In this document: one piece after another, positions 29,405 through 38,236 of the stretch | How the letters are laid out: every line of letters starts with the position of its first letter | Numbering within the stretch: position 1 is the first letter of the stretch | NCBI RefSeq assembly: GCF_018881575.1 | Contig: NZ_JACVQB010000001.1 | Location: forward strand, 1,102,986 to 1,166,985 | Reading direction: 5' to 3' | Source: Polynucleobacter sp. UK-Kesae-W10 | Lineage (GTDB): Bacteria; Pseudomonadota; Gammaproteobacteria; Burkholderiales; Burkholderiaceae | Length of the DNA stretch: 64,000 nt | Made by a program: the position numbers and the translations under genes | The notes under the pieces: generated by a model | Seen by the model: the letters and a program-made list of their open reading frames with translations, nothing else | The model's database searches: none | Told to the model about the DNA's origin: nothing

Positions 29405-30529
29405 ATGGCAACCACTCATGACAACATGAAAGACGAACAAGACGCTTACGGCGCTGCGTTCAATGAAGAGCAACCTGCGCAGCATGTGCAAACAGAAGAC
29501 GAAGCCTTTGGCATCTCTCCTGAAGAAGCCAAGCCTGCTGCAGATCAAAGCGCAGCAGAAAACAAAGCTGGCGAAGACGCTGCCGATGGTGAGTCTGGCG
29601 ATGAAGGCAACGTGGCTATCGTGATTGATGGTGGCGAGCTCAAAGACGCTGCAGAGCAAGAGAATGCAGAAGCTAGTGCACAGCAAGCAGCTGCTGCCCA
29701 GCAACAAGGCGAATCACAAACTCCACCCGATGCCCCTCAAGAAGGTGATGCGGGCGAAGTCAAAGCACCTGCTGTGGATATGGAAAAAGAAACCCAACGA
29801 TTGAAGTCTTGGGAAGGTCGCCTCAAGGCCATGGAAGCCAAGCTCAAAGCAGCTGGCGCTGATACCCCAGAAGAGCAAAAAGAAGCTGTGGGTGAGGCGA
29901 TTGAAGACGCTGCTGAGAAGGCTGACACGCCTGCTGCTGAAGAGCAAGTCGAGCAGATTGCTGAGCAAGTTGAAAAAGGCGAGCTCACTCCTGAAGAAGC
30001 CATGAAGCAGCTCGAAGAAGATTTTGGCTCTGACTTTGTGAAGATGATTGAAATCATCGCCACGCAAAAAGCCAAAGAAGCCGGCATGGAAGCGACTGCT
30101 GAGCTGGGTAAGACCGTGAGCGACATCATCGATGACATGGTTGACAGCAAGGCCAAGGCTCACTTTGCCAAGATCGAAGCAGCGCACCCTGACTTTAACG
30201 AGATCGGCCAGTCCGAGCAGTTCAAGCAGTTCATTGATGCGATGCCTGAAGATAAAAAGCAAGAAGCCCTGAGCGTGATTGGTAACGGTTCTGCCGACCA
30301 GATCAACCAATTGCTCGATGGCTTTAAGCAAGCAACCGCTGCTGGCCAAGAGTCCAAAGAGGGCGAGACTGAATTGGCTCCTGCACAAGGCGAGTCCATC
30401 GTAGATGAAGCTGCTGAGTCCAATGAAGACCAGCTCGATGCCGCTGAAGGTGTGCGCTCTTCTGGTATGAAATTGCCTGAGAGTCCTGCTTCTGCTGACA
30501 ACTACGAAGACGCTTGGAATCAAGCCTAA
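29405..30529 (+). CDS. Putative scaffold protein
   Basis: 374 residues, very acidic and Ala/Glu/Gln-rich, mostly helical, directly before the capsid gene: the usual scaffold profile. It carries the shared peptide at both ends, DAYGAAFNEEQ near residue 13 and YEDAWNQA as the last eight residues. A coiled-coil segment (about residues 122-200) and a more ordered HPDFNEIGQSEQFKQFIDAM region precede the C-terminus. It should direct capsid protein assembly and leave before DNA filling. Confidence 0.82.
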   Translation: MATTHDNMKDEQDAYGAAFNEEQPAQHVQTEDEAFGISPEEAKPAADQSAAENKAGEDAADGESGDEGNVAIVIDGGELKDAAEQENAEASAQQAAAAQQQGESQTPPDAPQEGDAGEVKAPAVDMEKETQRLKSWEGRLKAMEAKLKAAGADTPEEQKEAVGEAIEDAAEKADTPAAEEQVEQIAEQVEKGELTPEEAMKQLEEDFGSDFVKMIEIIATQKAKEAGMEATAELGKTVSDIIDDMVDSKAKAHFAKIEAAHPDFNEIGQSEQFKQFIDAMPEDKKQEALSVIGNGSADQINQLLDGFKQATAAGQESKEGETELAPAQGESIVDEAAESNEDQLDAAEGVRSSGMKLPESPASADNYEDAWNQA

Positions 30530-30531
30530 TC

Positions 30532-30729
30532 ATGCCAGTCATCAAGTCTGCTGACGCCAAAGACGTCGGCAAGAACATCAAAACGGAAATGGACGCAGGC
30601 AAGCCTCACAAGCAAGCCGTGGCCATCGCATTGTCCGTGCAAGACGAGGCCAAGAAAAAGGCTAAGACTGCACAAGAGGACGCCAAAACAGAATATGTCG
30701 ACGCCTGGAAAGAGGGCGAGAACAAGTAA
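30532..30729 (+). CDS. DUF6496-like small basic protein ending in a YxxAW motif
   Basis: 65 residues. MPVIKSADAKDVGKNIKTEMDAGKPHKQAVAIALSV is the pattern of a small phage protein family (KxGK...M...GKPxKQAxAIAL). The C-terminus TEYVDAWKEGENK repeats the shared motif as an apparent appended tail. Between scaffold and capsid genes. Confidence 0.75.
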   Translation: MPVIKSADAKDVGKNIKTEMDAGKPHKQAVAIALSVQDEAKKKAKTAQEDAKTEYVDAWKEGENK

Positions 30730-31128
30730 AGAGTTCCTGCTCTGCGCAAGCATCAGGCTTTTGTCCAGTCACGCCACTCCACGATGCGCACCCCGACTGG
30801 TCTCTATCAAACAGCTGATCGCCCATGTGGTGAAACAGTATCTGGGTCGCTTCACTTTGTGAGGTGGTCCTGTCAAGAACCTGACGAGTCAGAAACTTCT
30901 GCCTCACAGTCGGTGTAGCAGGGTGCACCGGTTACCAAACACCCAGCATTTTCGGAGCACGACCACCCAGTCGCGCAAGACAAAGAATTCAGGGATACGG
31001 CTTAAAACGCTGCCCCGCCACGCTTTCGTAGTCTGCACACGGCACACGGGAAAATCCATCGCTCCTTTCACGATGGCTGTTACCAACAGCAAAAAAGCAT
31101 TTTTTAGCCATTAAAAAAGGAAATTACC
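30730..31128 (+). other. 399-base untranslated region before the capsid gene
   Basis: No convincing gene. It contains hairpins GTGAGG/CCTCAC (about 30858-30905) and GCTGTT-ACC-AACAGC (about 31076-31090), the latter followed by A- and T-runs that can pair with each other. A strong AAAAAAGGAAA box ends it. I see no consensus promoter with confidence. Such a long leader on the most expressed structural gene suggests mRNA stability or start control. Confidence 0.5.
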
Positions 31129-32112
31129 ATGGCATCTACCTCATACGGCGATATTTCGCCTCGTACCGCAGCTTACGCAGAAAAAGAACTGTTGAAGCGC
31201 GGCCTCCCATACTTGGTGCTCGAGAAGTTCGGTCAAGCCAAAAGCTTGCCTGAGCACAGCACCAAGGTCATCAAGTTCCGTCGTTACAACGCGCTGCCTA
31301 ATACGCCTACCGCGTTGACCGAAGGCGTGACTCCTGCTGGTCAAACTCTGTCTGTGACTGACATCACAGCCACCTTGGCTCAGTACGGCGACAAAGTGAC
31401 CATCACTGACGTGATCTTGGACACTCACGAAGACCCAACATTGAACGAGTCTGTTGCCCTCTTGGGTGAACAAGCCGCTCAAATGATTGAGAAAATGCGC
31501 TTTGGCGTGCTCAAGGCTGGCACTAACGTGTTGTACGCAAACGGTTCAACCCGTACTGCTGTGAACACTTCCGTGACCGTTGCCTTGCAACGCCGCGCTG
31601 TGCGTGCCTTGAAGCGTCAAAACGCTCGCTTCATCACCACTATCGTTCGCTCGACTCCTTCTTTCGGTACAGAGAACGTGGCTCCTGGCTACGTTGCTTT
31701 GATTCACCCCGATTGTGAAGCTGACGTGCGTTCCTTGGTTGGCTTCGTTCCTGCTGAAAAGTACGGCACGATGACTCCATGGGAAAACGAATTGGGCAAG
31801 TTGGAAGACGTGCGTTACGTGTCTTCGACCATCTTCGCTCCCTTCGCTGACGCTGGCGGTTCCGCTGGTGCGATGTTGTCCACTTCTGGCAGCAATGCCG
31901 ACGTGTACCCCATCTTGTACGTGGCCCGTGACGCTTACGGCATCATCGCCCTCAAAGGCATGTTCGCTGTGACTCCAATGGTTGTCAACCCTAAGCCAAG
32001 CGATTCCGATCCTTTGGCCCAACGTGGCACCGTGGCATGGAAAGCAATGCAAACCTGCGCGATCTTGAACGACGCTTGGATGGTTCGCGCTGAAGTGGCC
32101 GCTACTGCCTAA
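31129..32112 (+). CDS. Major capsid protein, N4-gp56 family
   Basis: 327 residues starting SYGDISPRTAAYAEKELLKRG. The segments KVIKFRRYNALPNTPTALTEGVTP, LAQYGDKVTITDV and PGYVALIHPDCEADVRSL are characteristic of the N4-gp56 capsid family, with the HK97 fold expected. Strong ribosome-binding site and codon use typical of a highly expressed gene. Forms the icosahedral shell. Confidence 0.95.
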   Translation: MASTSYGDISPRTAAYAEKELLKRGLPYLVLEKFGQAKSLPEHSTKVIKFRRYNALPNTPTALTEGVTPAGQTLSVTDITATLAQYGDKVTITDVILDTHEDPTLNESVALLGEQAAQMIEKMRFGVLKAGTNVLYANGSTRTAVNTSVTVALQRRAVRALKRQNARFITTIVRSTPSFGTENVAPGYVALIHPDCEADVRSLVGFVPAEKYGTMTPWENELGKLEDVRYVSSTIFAPFADAGGSAGAMLSTSGSNADVYPILYVARDAYGIIALKGMFAVTPMVVNPKPSDSDPLAQRGTVAWKAMQTCAILNDAWMVRAEVAATA

Positions 32113-32125
32113 TCGGCAATGAGCC

Positions 32126-32222
32126 CTCTAGCGGGGGCTCTATCAATCTCGGTGCGCAGCTTTTAATTGCGACCAGCACGACGCCGCGGCGTGTAATCCG
32201 CGGCACCCTTTAAATCTGTGAG
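32126..32222 (+). promoter_or_regulatory. Two hairpins after the capsid gene
   Basis: GAGCCC...GGGCTC (about 32129-32148) and GCCGCGG...CCGCGGC (about 32183-32204) without long T-runs. They may slow exonucleases or partly terminate, lowering expression of downstream genes relative to capsid. Confidence 0.5.
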
Positions 32223-32231
32223 GAACTCAAC

Positions 32232-32585
32232 ATGTCTGATAAAGATACCAAAATCTCGTCGATTGACGACGCCTTAAACACTCCCTCTGCCAGCAAGCCT
32301 GCAGCCCCCAAGAAGGCTGTCAAAGGTCAGAACCACGATGTGGCTCTGTCTGGCAAGACTCGCACAATCACTGTGCACACTTCAGAAGCTGAAGGCGGAC
32401 ACGAAGCCGTGTTCTTGTCGATCAATGGCTTTGGCTACCAAATCCCTCGTGGCATTCCAGTCGAAGTGCCCGAAGAAGTGTTGCAAGTGTTGGAAAACGC
32501 CAAGACTACTTCCTACCACCCAGGCGACAAAGCCGGAGAGTTCGTAGAACGCACTGCGCACCGCTTCGCCTTTAGCGCTCACTAA
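32232..32585 (+). CDS. Hypothetical head protein, 117 aa
   Basis: A disordered N-terminus (residues 1-40, Ser/Ala/Lys-rich) then a beta-rich domain (RTITVHTSEAEGGHEAVFLSINGFGYQIPRGIPVEVPEEVL). The phrase about N-G-x-x-Y-x-I-P-R-G is shared with small proteins following capsid genes in podoviruses. Probably a capsid decoration or stabilising protein. Confidence 0.75.
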   Translation: MSDKDTKISSIDDALNTPSASKPAAPKKAVKGQNHDVALSGKTRTITVHTSEAEGGHEAVFLSINGFGYQIPRGIPVEVPEEVLQVLENAKTTSYHPGDKAGEFVERTAHRFAFSAH

Positions 32586-32596
32586 GCAAACACAGC

Positions 32597-33370
32597 ATGG
32601 CAAACACCCTTGTCCGTGAAGTCTTGTACCGCGTCTCTGATGCACTGCAAGATCTCAAACCCCAGTTCACACGTTGGACACAACGCAGCCTGATCGCTTA
32701 CCTCAATGATGGTCAGCGCGCAATTGCGAAGTACTGTCCGCCTGCATGCTCTCGGGTGGATGCCATCAAGTTAAGCCCAGGCACCAAGCAATCGCTGGCC
32801 TTTATCCCCGCGGCATCAGTCGTGCCGGGAGACGGTTCTACAGCAGCTGACGTGCATGGCAATGGTCTTGTGTCCGTGATCCGGAACATGGGATCAGATG
32901 GCCTCACGCCAGGCAACGCTATCCGCATTGTCGACCGTGAGGTCCTCGATATTTACTCGCCTGAATGGCACACCACCACAGACACCAAAGTCTCTGGCTT
33001 TGTGTTCGATCCACGCATCCCCAAATATTTCTACGTCACACCTGGCGTTCCCGCATCGCCGGCAGTGTGGGTAGAGGCCTCTTTCTTGGCTGATCCACTA
33101 GAAGTGTCAGCTACGCCAGATTACGGCTACAACGGCAGCGATACAACCACGATTTCGATTGACCCCAAGTTCGTTGACGATCTGGTCAATTACATCTTGG
33201 CGCGCGCCTATGGTAAAGACAGCGAGTCGGCATCCAATAAGGTGCTGGCCGATGGCTACACCACTCAATTTGTTGGCAGCATTAACGCCCAAGCAACTGC
33301 ACTGCTTGGCGTCAATCCCAACTTGCAATCCCTGCCAAGCAATATGGCAGCCTCTACACCGCGGGCTTAA
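32597..33370 (+). CDS. Head-completion/adaptor protein (DUF6682-like)
   Basis: 257 residues. The start region LVREVLYRVSDALQDLKPQFTRWTQRSLIAYLNDGQRAIAKYCP is typical of the DUF6682 family encoded between capsid and adaptor genes. The C-terminus has the FVDDLVNYILARAYGKDSE helix. Likely part of the neck joining portal and tail. Confidence 0.82.
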   Translation: MANTLVREVLYRVSDALQDLKPQFTRWTQRSLIAYLNDGQRAIAKYCPPACSRVDAIKLSPGTKQSLAFIPAASVVPGDGSTAADVHGNGLVSVIRNMGSDGLTPGNAIRIVDREVLDIYSPEWHTTTDTKVSGFVFDPRIPKYFYVTPGVPASPAVWVEASFLADPLEVSATPDYGYNGSDTTTISIDPKFVDDLVNYILARAYGKDSESASNKVLADGYTTQFVGSINAQATALLGVNPNLQSLPSNMAASTPRA

Positions 33371-33373
33371 TTT

Positions 33374-34024
33374 ATGGCGTCAAACACGATTACCGCGCAA
33401 GAGCTCTTGCCGTATGTACTGCCTGATGTCTCTGATGCGCCAGACTCGCTCGTCGTTCGCCAGATCATGTTCGCGGCCAATGACTTTTGCATCAAGACTG
33501 GCGTGTGGGATGAGATCCAAGATCCAGTGACTGTCATTGATGGCGTATACCAATACGATGTTGATGTGCCCAAGAATGCACAGGTCAGCACCATTAAAAA
33601 CATTTGGCTGCCTAATCGCGAAGTGATTGCGGTGACCATGGACAAACTGCAAGAGCTGATGCCCAACTGGCAAACAGCTACCGGCTCTGGCCCTGCGTAC
33701 TACAACGCGGCGCAAGACTGGACCTCATTTCGTTTGTTCCCGATTCCTGAGCAGGCTGGCAACGTGCAAATGACTTTGCGCGCTGCTTATGCGCCTGATC
33801 AATTTGGCAATGTGTTGCCGCGCTTTTTGGCTGACCGCTGGTTAGATGAAATCTGCGCAGGCGCCAAGAGCCGACTGATGCTCATGCCCAAACCTTGGCG
33901 CAACGATGTGCTCGCTGGAGTGAACGAAAAGATCTACACCGATGGCGTCATGGAAGCCAAGATCTTCATGGCCCACGACAAAGTGATTGGCTCCATGCGC
34001 GTCAAGCCCGTCAAAGTCTATTAA
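33374..34024 (+). CDS. Head-tail adaptor-like protein, 216 aa
   Basis: ELLPYVLPDVSDAPDSLVVRQIMFAANDFCIKTGVW at the front and RFLADRWLDEICAGAKSRLMLMP with PWRN later match phage neck adaptor proteins that follow DUF6682-like genes. Mixed helix and strand. Expected to sit beneath the portal. Confidence 0.8.
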   Translation: MASNTITAQELLPYVLPDVSDAPDSLVVRQIMFAANDFCIKTGVWDEIQDPVTVIDGVYQYDVDVPKNAQVSTIKNIWLPNREVIAVTMDKLQELMPNWQTATGSGPAYYNAAQDWTSFRLFPIPEQAGNVQMTLRAAYAPDQFGNVLPRFLADRWLDEICAGAKSRLMLMPKPWRNDVLAGVNEKIYTDGVMEAKIFMAHDKVIGSMRVKPVKVY

Positions 34025-34036
34025 AGAGAGTCATCC

Positions 34037-34363
34037 ATGGCAGAAAAAATCAAGCTCGTACAGGGCGATAGCCGACCACAAGTCCAAGCAACCCTGACCG
34101 ATGACACCACTGGTGTGCCGATTGATATCACTCGCGCCACAGTGGTTTTGAAGTTTCGCGTGATCAATGGCACCACCATTTTGTCGACACTGCCTGGCTA
34201 CATCACCGATGCGGCAAATGGTAAGGTGTGCTTCACTTGGCCCCCTGGCTCACTTGATGTAGCGCCAGGCCAATACGAAGGTGAAATCGAAATCACCTTT
34301 GAAGACACAACGGTTCAAACCGTCTACGACACGCTCAAATTTATCGTGCGCGCTCAGTTCTAA
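34037..34363 (+). CDS. BppU N-terminal-domain-like structural protein, 108 aa
   Basis: KIKLVQGDSRPQVQATLTDDTTGVPIDITRATVVLKFRV is the beta-sandwich pattern of the baseplate-upper-protein N-terminal domain (PQV...L.D...G...DLTGATV.F). The whole protein is this single domain. Likely an attachment module linking fibres to the tail. Confidence 0.8.
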   Translation: MAEKIKLVQGDSRPQVQATLTDDTTGVPIDITRATVVLKFRVINGTTILSTLPGYITDAANGKVCFTWPPGSLDVAPGQYEGEIEITFEDTTVQTVYDTLKFIVRAQF

Positions 34364-35811
34364 TGGATTCATCCGCTGGATCAACTAAGGTCTCGGCACT
34401 AACGATCCTTGCTCAGACCACGATTGCAGCCTTAAGCGCTGCGATCAATGCACCCATCATTGCCGCTGACATTCAGTATGCCTTGATTGCCGCTGCCGCC
34501 ATTACTGGGCAGTTTTTGACCTTGCTGTATCTTGAAGATGCCGCAAACATGAGCGATGAGACTGTCATCGCGATGAGCAAGTCCTTGCAAGAGTTGGCCA
34601 GCTTGGCTGACGAGGCAACGATTAGCACCAGTAAAACGTTCGCAGATCAATCGATCGTCACTGACTTGTTGATCAATCAGGTCACCAAGGGCATTGCAGA
34701 TCAAATGGGTCTGACCGATGTTGTCGTGCGATCTATCGGCAAAGGATTGGTTGAGACACCAATCTTTAGCGATGCGGCTGCAATTGGACTTTCCACTGCA
34801 CGCCAAGACAGTTTCTCGTGGCAAGAGGGACCAGGATTTTCCGATTACTCGCAAGGGTACTCAGTTGATGATTACGCCCGCGATAGTGCCCCTGCAATCA
34901 GTTTGGGCAAGGGCGTAGCAGAGCATCCTGCACTGACCGATTCGTATGTGCGCACACTGGGCAAGAACCCCATTGAAGTGCTGGGCATCTCGGAGACGTT
35001 TAAGAAATACCTCACGCGCTCCATCGTTGACAACTTGCAAGTGTCAGACGATTTCTTTGGCGCCGCCTCGTTTGACGATGAGCAGACGATGAGCTTAACC
35101 AAGCAGGTCTCCGATAGCTTTGCGATTGGTGACACGTTTGCTCGAGTGGTGTACTTCACTCGCAACCCTATTGATCCGGTGGGCTTGAGTGATGTGAACA
35201 CTAAGCGCATTGGTAAGACCTTGGTGGATGCCGCCGCCGTTACAGATCCGGCCACTATTACTACCAGAAAGCCCCTCACTGAGGCTTCTGCGGTCACTGA
35301 CACCAAGAGCTTTGCGCTCAGTAGGGCGGTGACTGACAGCTCGGCAATGACCGATGTGAGCGCAATCAAGACGACCAAGGCTTTACTTGAGTCGCCGGCC
35401 ATTACTGACACCAAGACGCAAAATTTTGGCAAGGCAGCAAGCGATGCCACAGCGCTAACTGACACTCGGTACAACACCGTGGGCAAGGTAGCAGCTGATG
35501 GCACGGCCATAACTGATTTCGGCATTCGCAACGTCGGCAAGGTTTTGATGGAAACGCCAGCACTGACTGACGTGCCAACCTTTAAAAATTCCAAGCCCTT
35601 AGCAGACTCGGCCGCAATCGTCGACGCCAAGGGATTTTCACTTAACAAACCGTTTGCCGATGCGGGCGCGATAACTGATGCCACTTCACTGAAGACGGCT
35701 CCATCCAAAACAGATGCAACCGCTCTGACTGACACCGGTTTGATCTACACCCAGAACTACGCGGGAACGTATTTCTCCGCTGACTTTGTTGGCAGCAAAT
35801 TTACTTTTTAA
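34363..35811 (+). CDS. Repeat-built virion fibre protein, 482 aa
   Basis: A hydrophobic Ala/Ile-rich N-terminus (residues about 25-60) is followed by roughly 15 degenerate 18-residue repeats covering about residues 70-465. The consensus is D-x-x-A-[IL]-T-D-x5-[LV]-[GS]-K-x-[LAV]. The last nine repeats are strictly in register (18 residues each). The C-terminus YAGTYFSADFVGSKFTF is aromatic. Regular repeats and location suggest an elongated fibre or stem. Start overlaps the upstream stop (TAATG). Confidence 0.8.
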   Translation: MDSSAGSTKVSALTILAQTTIAALSAAINAPIIAADIQYALIAAAAITGQFLTLLYLEDAANMSDETVIAMSKSLQELASLADEATISTSKTFADQSIVTDLLINQVTKGIADQMGLTDVVVRSIGKGLVETPIFSDAAAIGLSTARQDSFSWQEGPGFSDYSQGYSVDDYARDSAPAISLGKGVAEHPALTDSYVRTLGKNPIEVLGISETFKKYLTRSIVDNLQVSDDFFGAASFDDEQTMSLTKQVSDSFAIGDTFARVVYFTRNPIDPVGLSDVNTKRIGKTLVDAAAVTDPATITTRKPLTEASAVTDTKSFALSRAVTDSSAMTDVSAIKTTKALLESPAITDTKTQNFGKAASDATALTDTRYNTVGKVAADGTAITDFGIRNVGKVLMETPALTDVPTFKNSKPLADSAAIVDAKGFSLNKPFADAGAITDATSLKTAPSKTDATALTDTGLIYTQNYAGTYFSADFVGSKFTF

Positions 35812-35823
35812 GAAGAGGAACCC

Positions 35824-36279
35824 ATGAGCAACATCATCGAAAATCTGAAAATCCGTGGCGACTTGAACATTCAATTGTTCGATGAGCAAGGCAATCTCAA
35901 AGAGAGCCATGACCGCACCAACTTGGTTGTGACTGCTGGCTTGACTTACATCTGCTCGCGCATGGCTAACACTAGCCAAGGCGCTATGGGCTTCATGGCT
36001 TTGGGCTCTGGCACAACTGCTGCCGCTGCCGGTCAAACTGACCTGACTACCTTGATTGGTAGCCGCAATGCATTAGACAGCACAACCCCTGGCGCAAGCT
36101 CTGTGGTGTATGTGTCGACCTTCGGTGCTGGCGTGTCGACCGGTGCGGTGACTGAAGCAGGTATTTTCAATGCCTCTACTGCTGGCACGATGTTGTGCCG
36201 CACAGTGTTCCCAGTCGTGAACAAACAATCTGGTGACACGATGGTAGTCACTTGGACGATTTCGCTGACAGCGTCTTAA
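35824..36279 (+). CDS. Tail/fibre-associated structural protein, 151 aa
   Basis: NLKIRGDLNIQLFDEQGNLKESHDRTNLVVTAGLTYICSRM, then GFMALGSGTTAAAAGQTDL and TGAVTEAGIFNA, are hallmarks of a conserved beta-rich phage structural protein located beside tail fibres. GAGG box before the ATG. Likely a virion appendage component. Confidence 0.82.
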   Translation: MSNIIENLKIRGDLNIQLFDEQGNLKESHDRTNLVVTAGLTYICSRMANTSQGAMGFMALGSGTTAAAAGQTDLTTLIGSRNALDSTTPGASSVVYVSTFGAGVSTGAVTEAGIFNASTAGTMLCRTVFPVVNKQSGDTMVVTWTISLTAS

Positions 36280-36292
36280 TCGGTAGCGCCCC

Positions 36293-36511
36293 ATGACCGG
36301 CACCACAATCACACTCCGTGCGACGAAAGGTGCGCCGCTCACCAACACTGAGGTTGATAACAACTTTACAAGCCTTGCCAATAACAAGCTTGAAGTTGGC
36401 AACAACCTCAGTGATTTGACCAGCGTATCGACAGCACAAGCAAACCTACAAGTCGACCCAGCAGGCACAGCAGCATCGCAAGCAATTGCAATGGCTATTG
36501 CGCTCGGGTAA
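36293..36511 (+). CDS. Short tail-fibre N-terminal-like protein, 72 aa
   Basis: ITLRATKGAPLTNTEVDNNFTSLANNKLEVGNNLSDL resembles the start of phage tail fibres (LRxxKGxPLTxxEVDxNFxxLxxxK), but the protein ends after 72 residues. Either a separate small attachment protein or the remnant of a longer fibre. Confidence 0.72.
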   Translation: MTGTTITLRATKGAPLTNTEVDNNFTSLANNKLEVGNNLSDLTSVSTAQANLQVDPAGTAASQAIAMAIALG

Positions 36512-36526
36512 CAAGGAAAAAAATCA

Positions 36527-36853
36527 ATGTCATTTAAGTCACTTCCGACGCCTAGCATTGGCGTAACGGGCTCACCTAGCACCATCAGTGCAACGGTGGC
36601 CACAAGTACTACCAATACGATCATTGGCCTGTCTTTGGCCAACGTGGGCACAGCACCTGTGACTGCCAGCGTGAAGATCATCAAGGCCAACGCTACGACA
36701 GCCTTCTTGATCAAGGACGCCATCGTTCCATTGGGCGGTGCATTGATCGTCGTTGGTGGCGATCAAAAGCTAGTGCTTGAGGCGGGTGACTCTTTGACTG
36801 CTTATTGCAGCGCTGCGTCGTCTGTCGATGCTGTCATGAGCTACTTGGTATAA
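36527..36853 (+). CDS. Structural protein, 108 aa, beta-sandwich
   Basis: Beta-rich (VATSTTNTIIGLSLANVGTAP, VKIIKANATTAFLIKDAIVPLGGALIVVGGDQKLVLEAGDSL). The phrase PxGGALxxxGGDQKxVLxxGDSL is widespread in phage capsid- or tail-decoration proteins. Located among fibre genes. Confidence 0.75.
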   Translation: MSFKSLPTPSIGVTGSPSTISATVATSTTNTIIGLSLANVGTAPVTASVKIIKANATTAFLIKDAIVPLGGALIVVGGDQKLVLEAGDSLTAYCSAASSVDAVMSYLV

Positions 36854-36857
36854 GAAC

Positions 36858-37889
36858 ATGAGTTACCTCGGCTCATCCGCAGCACCAATCCCTGTTGCTT
36901 TTGCTGGCCAACAAGGCCAAGCCTACAACGGCGGCACAAACACATTCACGCTCAGCCGCGCAGTGGCTCGCACGTTGGACATTGACCTCATCGTCAACAA
37001 CGTTGTGCAAAGCCCTTACGATGGCTCTTATACCGTCAGCGGTAACGTCGTGACCACGGCTGAAACCGTGAGCGCTGGCGTGGGCAATGTCTACGTCATC
37101 TTCCGCGATGCGCCCGTTGGCTCGTTCGCCCCGATTGACGGAAGCGTGACGCCAGCAAAGCTTGACAGGAGCTACGTGCCAACGGCTGGCGGCACCATGA
37201 CAGGACCATTGATTGCACCGGGATTGCGAGCAGCTGGAACTCCTGCACTTGGATTCCAAGCATCAAGCTGGTTTATTCAGCAGGAAGATTCCATCATCGC
37301 CAGAAGCTATGTGTGTGGACCTGATGCGTCTACATACGGACAGTGGTCAGCATATATTGCTAAATCCACTGGTTCGCCACTTGAAATGATTCGTCTTGGT
37401 CAGGATGGACGAGTCTTCGTTCCGCAAGGGCAACTCGCATTTCCAGCAACTCAAAACCCATCCTCTGATGCAAACACGCTGGATGATTATGAGGAGGGGA
37501 CTTGGACTCCAGTGGCTACGCGTGTAACTACTGCGCCATCCGTTTCATATGGTCGTCAAGTTGGTACGTACATCAAAATTGGGCGCATGGTTTATGCAAA
37601 CTTTGAAATTCAACTAACCGCCATAGCCACCAATGGTGCCGGATACAACGCCATCTCAGGGCTTCCTTTTCCTATCAGTAGTGCAAACGCAGCTTGGTTT
37701 GATATTGGTGGTGGAATGAAATACAACACAGCCTTCTCCATTAGCGATACGGTAAAGCTTTCTGGCGGTGGGGGGCAAGGGGCAAACGCAGTCTGCTTTT
37801 TACCAGCCGGACGCTCAACCTCAGAGGTAAACGAAAACTGGCAACCGGGATACGTTACCGCCACTATTGTTTACCAAACAACAGCATAA
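36858..37889 (+). CDS. Tail fibre protein 1, 343 aa
   Basis: The N-terminal domain (YLGSSAAPIPVAFAGQQGQAYNGGTNTFTLSR, VVQSPYDGSYTVSGN) is a known fibre attachment module with the motif Q-S-P-x-x-x-Y-x-V-x-G. PTAGGTMTGPL marks a fibre shaft. The C-terminus (FPATQNPSSDANTLDDYEEGTWTPVATR) is a conserved phage fibre tip in which LDDYEEGTWTP precedes a beta-rich end. Receptor-binding candidate. Confidence 0.87.
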   Translation: MSYLGSSAAPIPVAFAGQQGQAYNGGTNTFTLSRAVARTLDIDLIVNNVVQSPYDGSYTVSGNVVTTAETVSAGVGNVYVIFRDAPVGSFAPIDGSVTPAKLDRSYVPTAGGTMTGPLIAPGLRAAGTPALGFQASSWFIQQEDSIIARSYVCGPDASTYGQWSAYIAKSTGSPLEMIRLGQDGRVFVPQGQLAFPATQNPSSDANTLDDYEEGTWTPVATRVTTAPSVSYGRQVGTYIKIGRMVYANFEIQLTAIATNGAGYNAISGLPFPISSANAAWFDIGGGMKYNTAFSISDTVKLSGGGGQGANAVCFLPAGRSTSEVNENWQPGYVTATIVYQTTA

Positions 37890-37900
37890 AAGGAACACAC

Positions 37901-38176
37901 ATGTCACTCACAGAAACAAAAACCATCGACCAAATTACCGTCACTGAAAACGGCACAGTCTTGTACCGTGAAGCCACGCGCATTATCAAAGATGGTGAGC
38001 AAATCGCTCAGACATTTCATCGCACGAGCCTGACACCTGGTCAAGACCTAGAAGGCCAGCCTGCTCAAGTGGCAGCCATCGCCTCGGTCGCTTGGACACC
38101 TGAAGTCATCGCTGCATATCAAGCGCAACAAGACGCTCAAGCCGCTGCCATAGCAGCGCAACAGCCCGCTCAGTAA
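37901..38176 (+). CDS. Small protein following fibre 1, 91 aa
   Basis: MSLTETKTIDQITVTENGTVLYREATRIIKDGEQIAQTFHR with an Ala/Gln-rich helical tail. This Q-x-T-V-x-E-N-G-T-V-x-Y-R-E pattern is common in small proteins downstream of phage fibre genes, perhaps chaperones or virion accessories. AAAGGAA box. Confidence 0.75.
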   Translation: MSLTETKTIDQITVTENGTVLYREATRIIKDGEQIAQTFHRTSLTPGQDLEGQPAQVAAIASVAWTPEVIAAYQAQQDAQAAAIAAQQPAQ

Positions 38177-38198
38177 GCGTCACTCACCACACAAACAC

Positions 38199-38225
38199 AG
38201 CCCTCTTCGGAGGGCTTTTTGTTTT
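38199..38225 (+). terminator. Rho-independent terminator before fibre cassette A
   Basis: AGCCCTC-TTCG-GAGGGCT with following T-run. One of four UUCG-loop terminators that border the fibre cassettes. Confidence 0.85.
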
Positions 38226-38236
38226 AGAAAGAACAC

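Noticed and set aside
30850..30910. Possible hammerhead ribozyme core (CTGACGA followed by GAAAC) before the capsid gene
   Set aside because: The segment between the two core boxes is only four bases and cannot form stem II, and the stem I and stem III strands do not pair convincingly around a cleavage triplet.
30923..31114. 63-residue frame in the capsid leader
   Set aside because: No ribosome-binding site, unnatural composition and it ends just before the capsid box; treated as non-coding leader.
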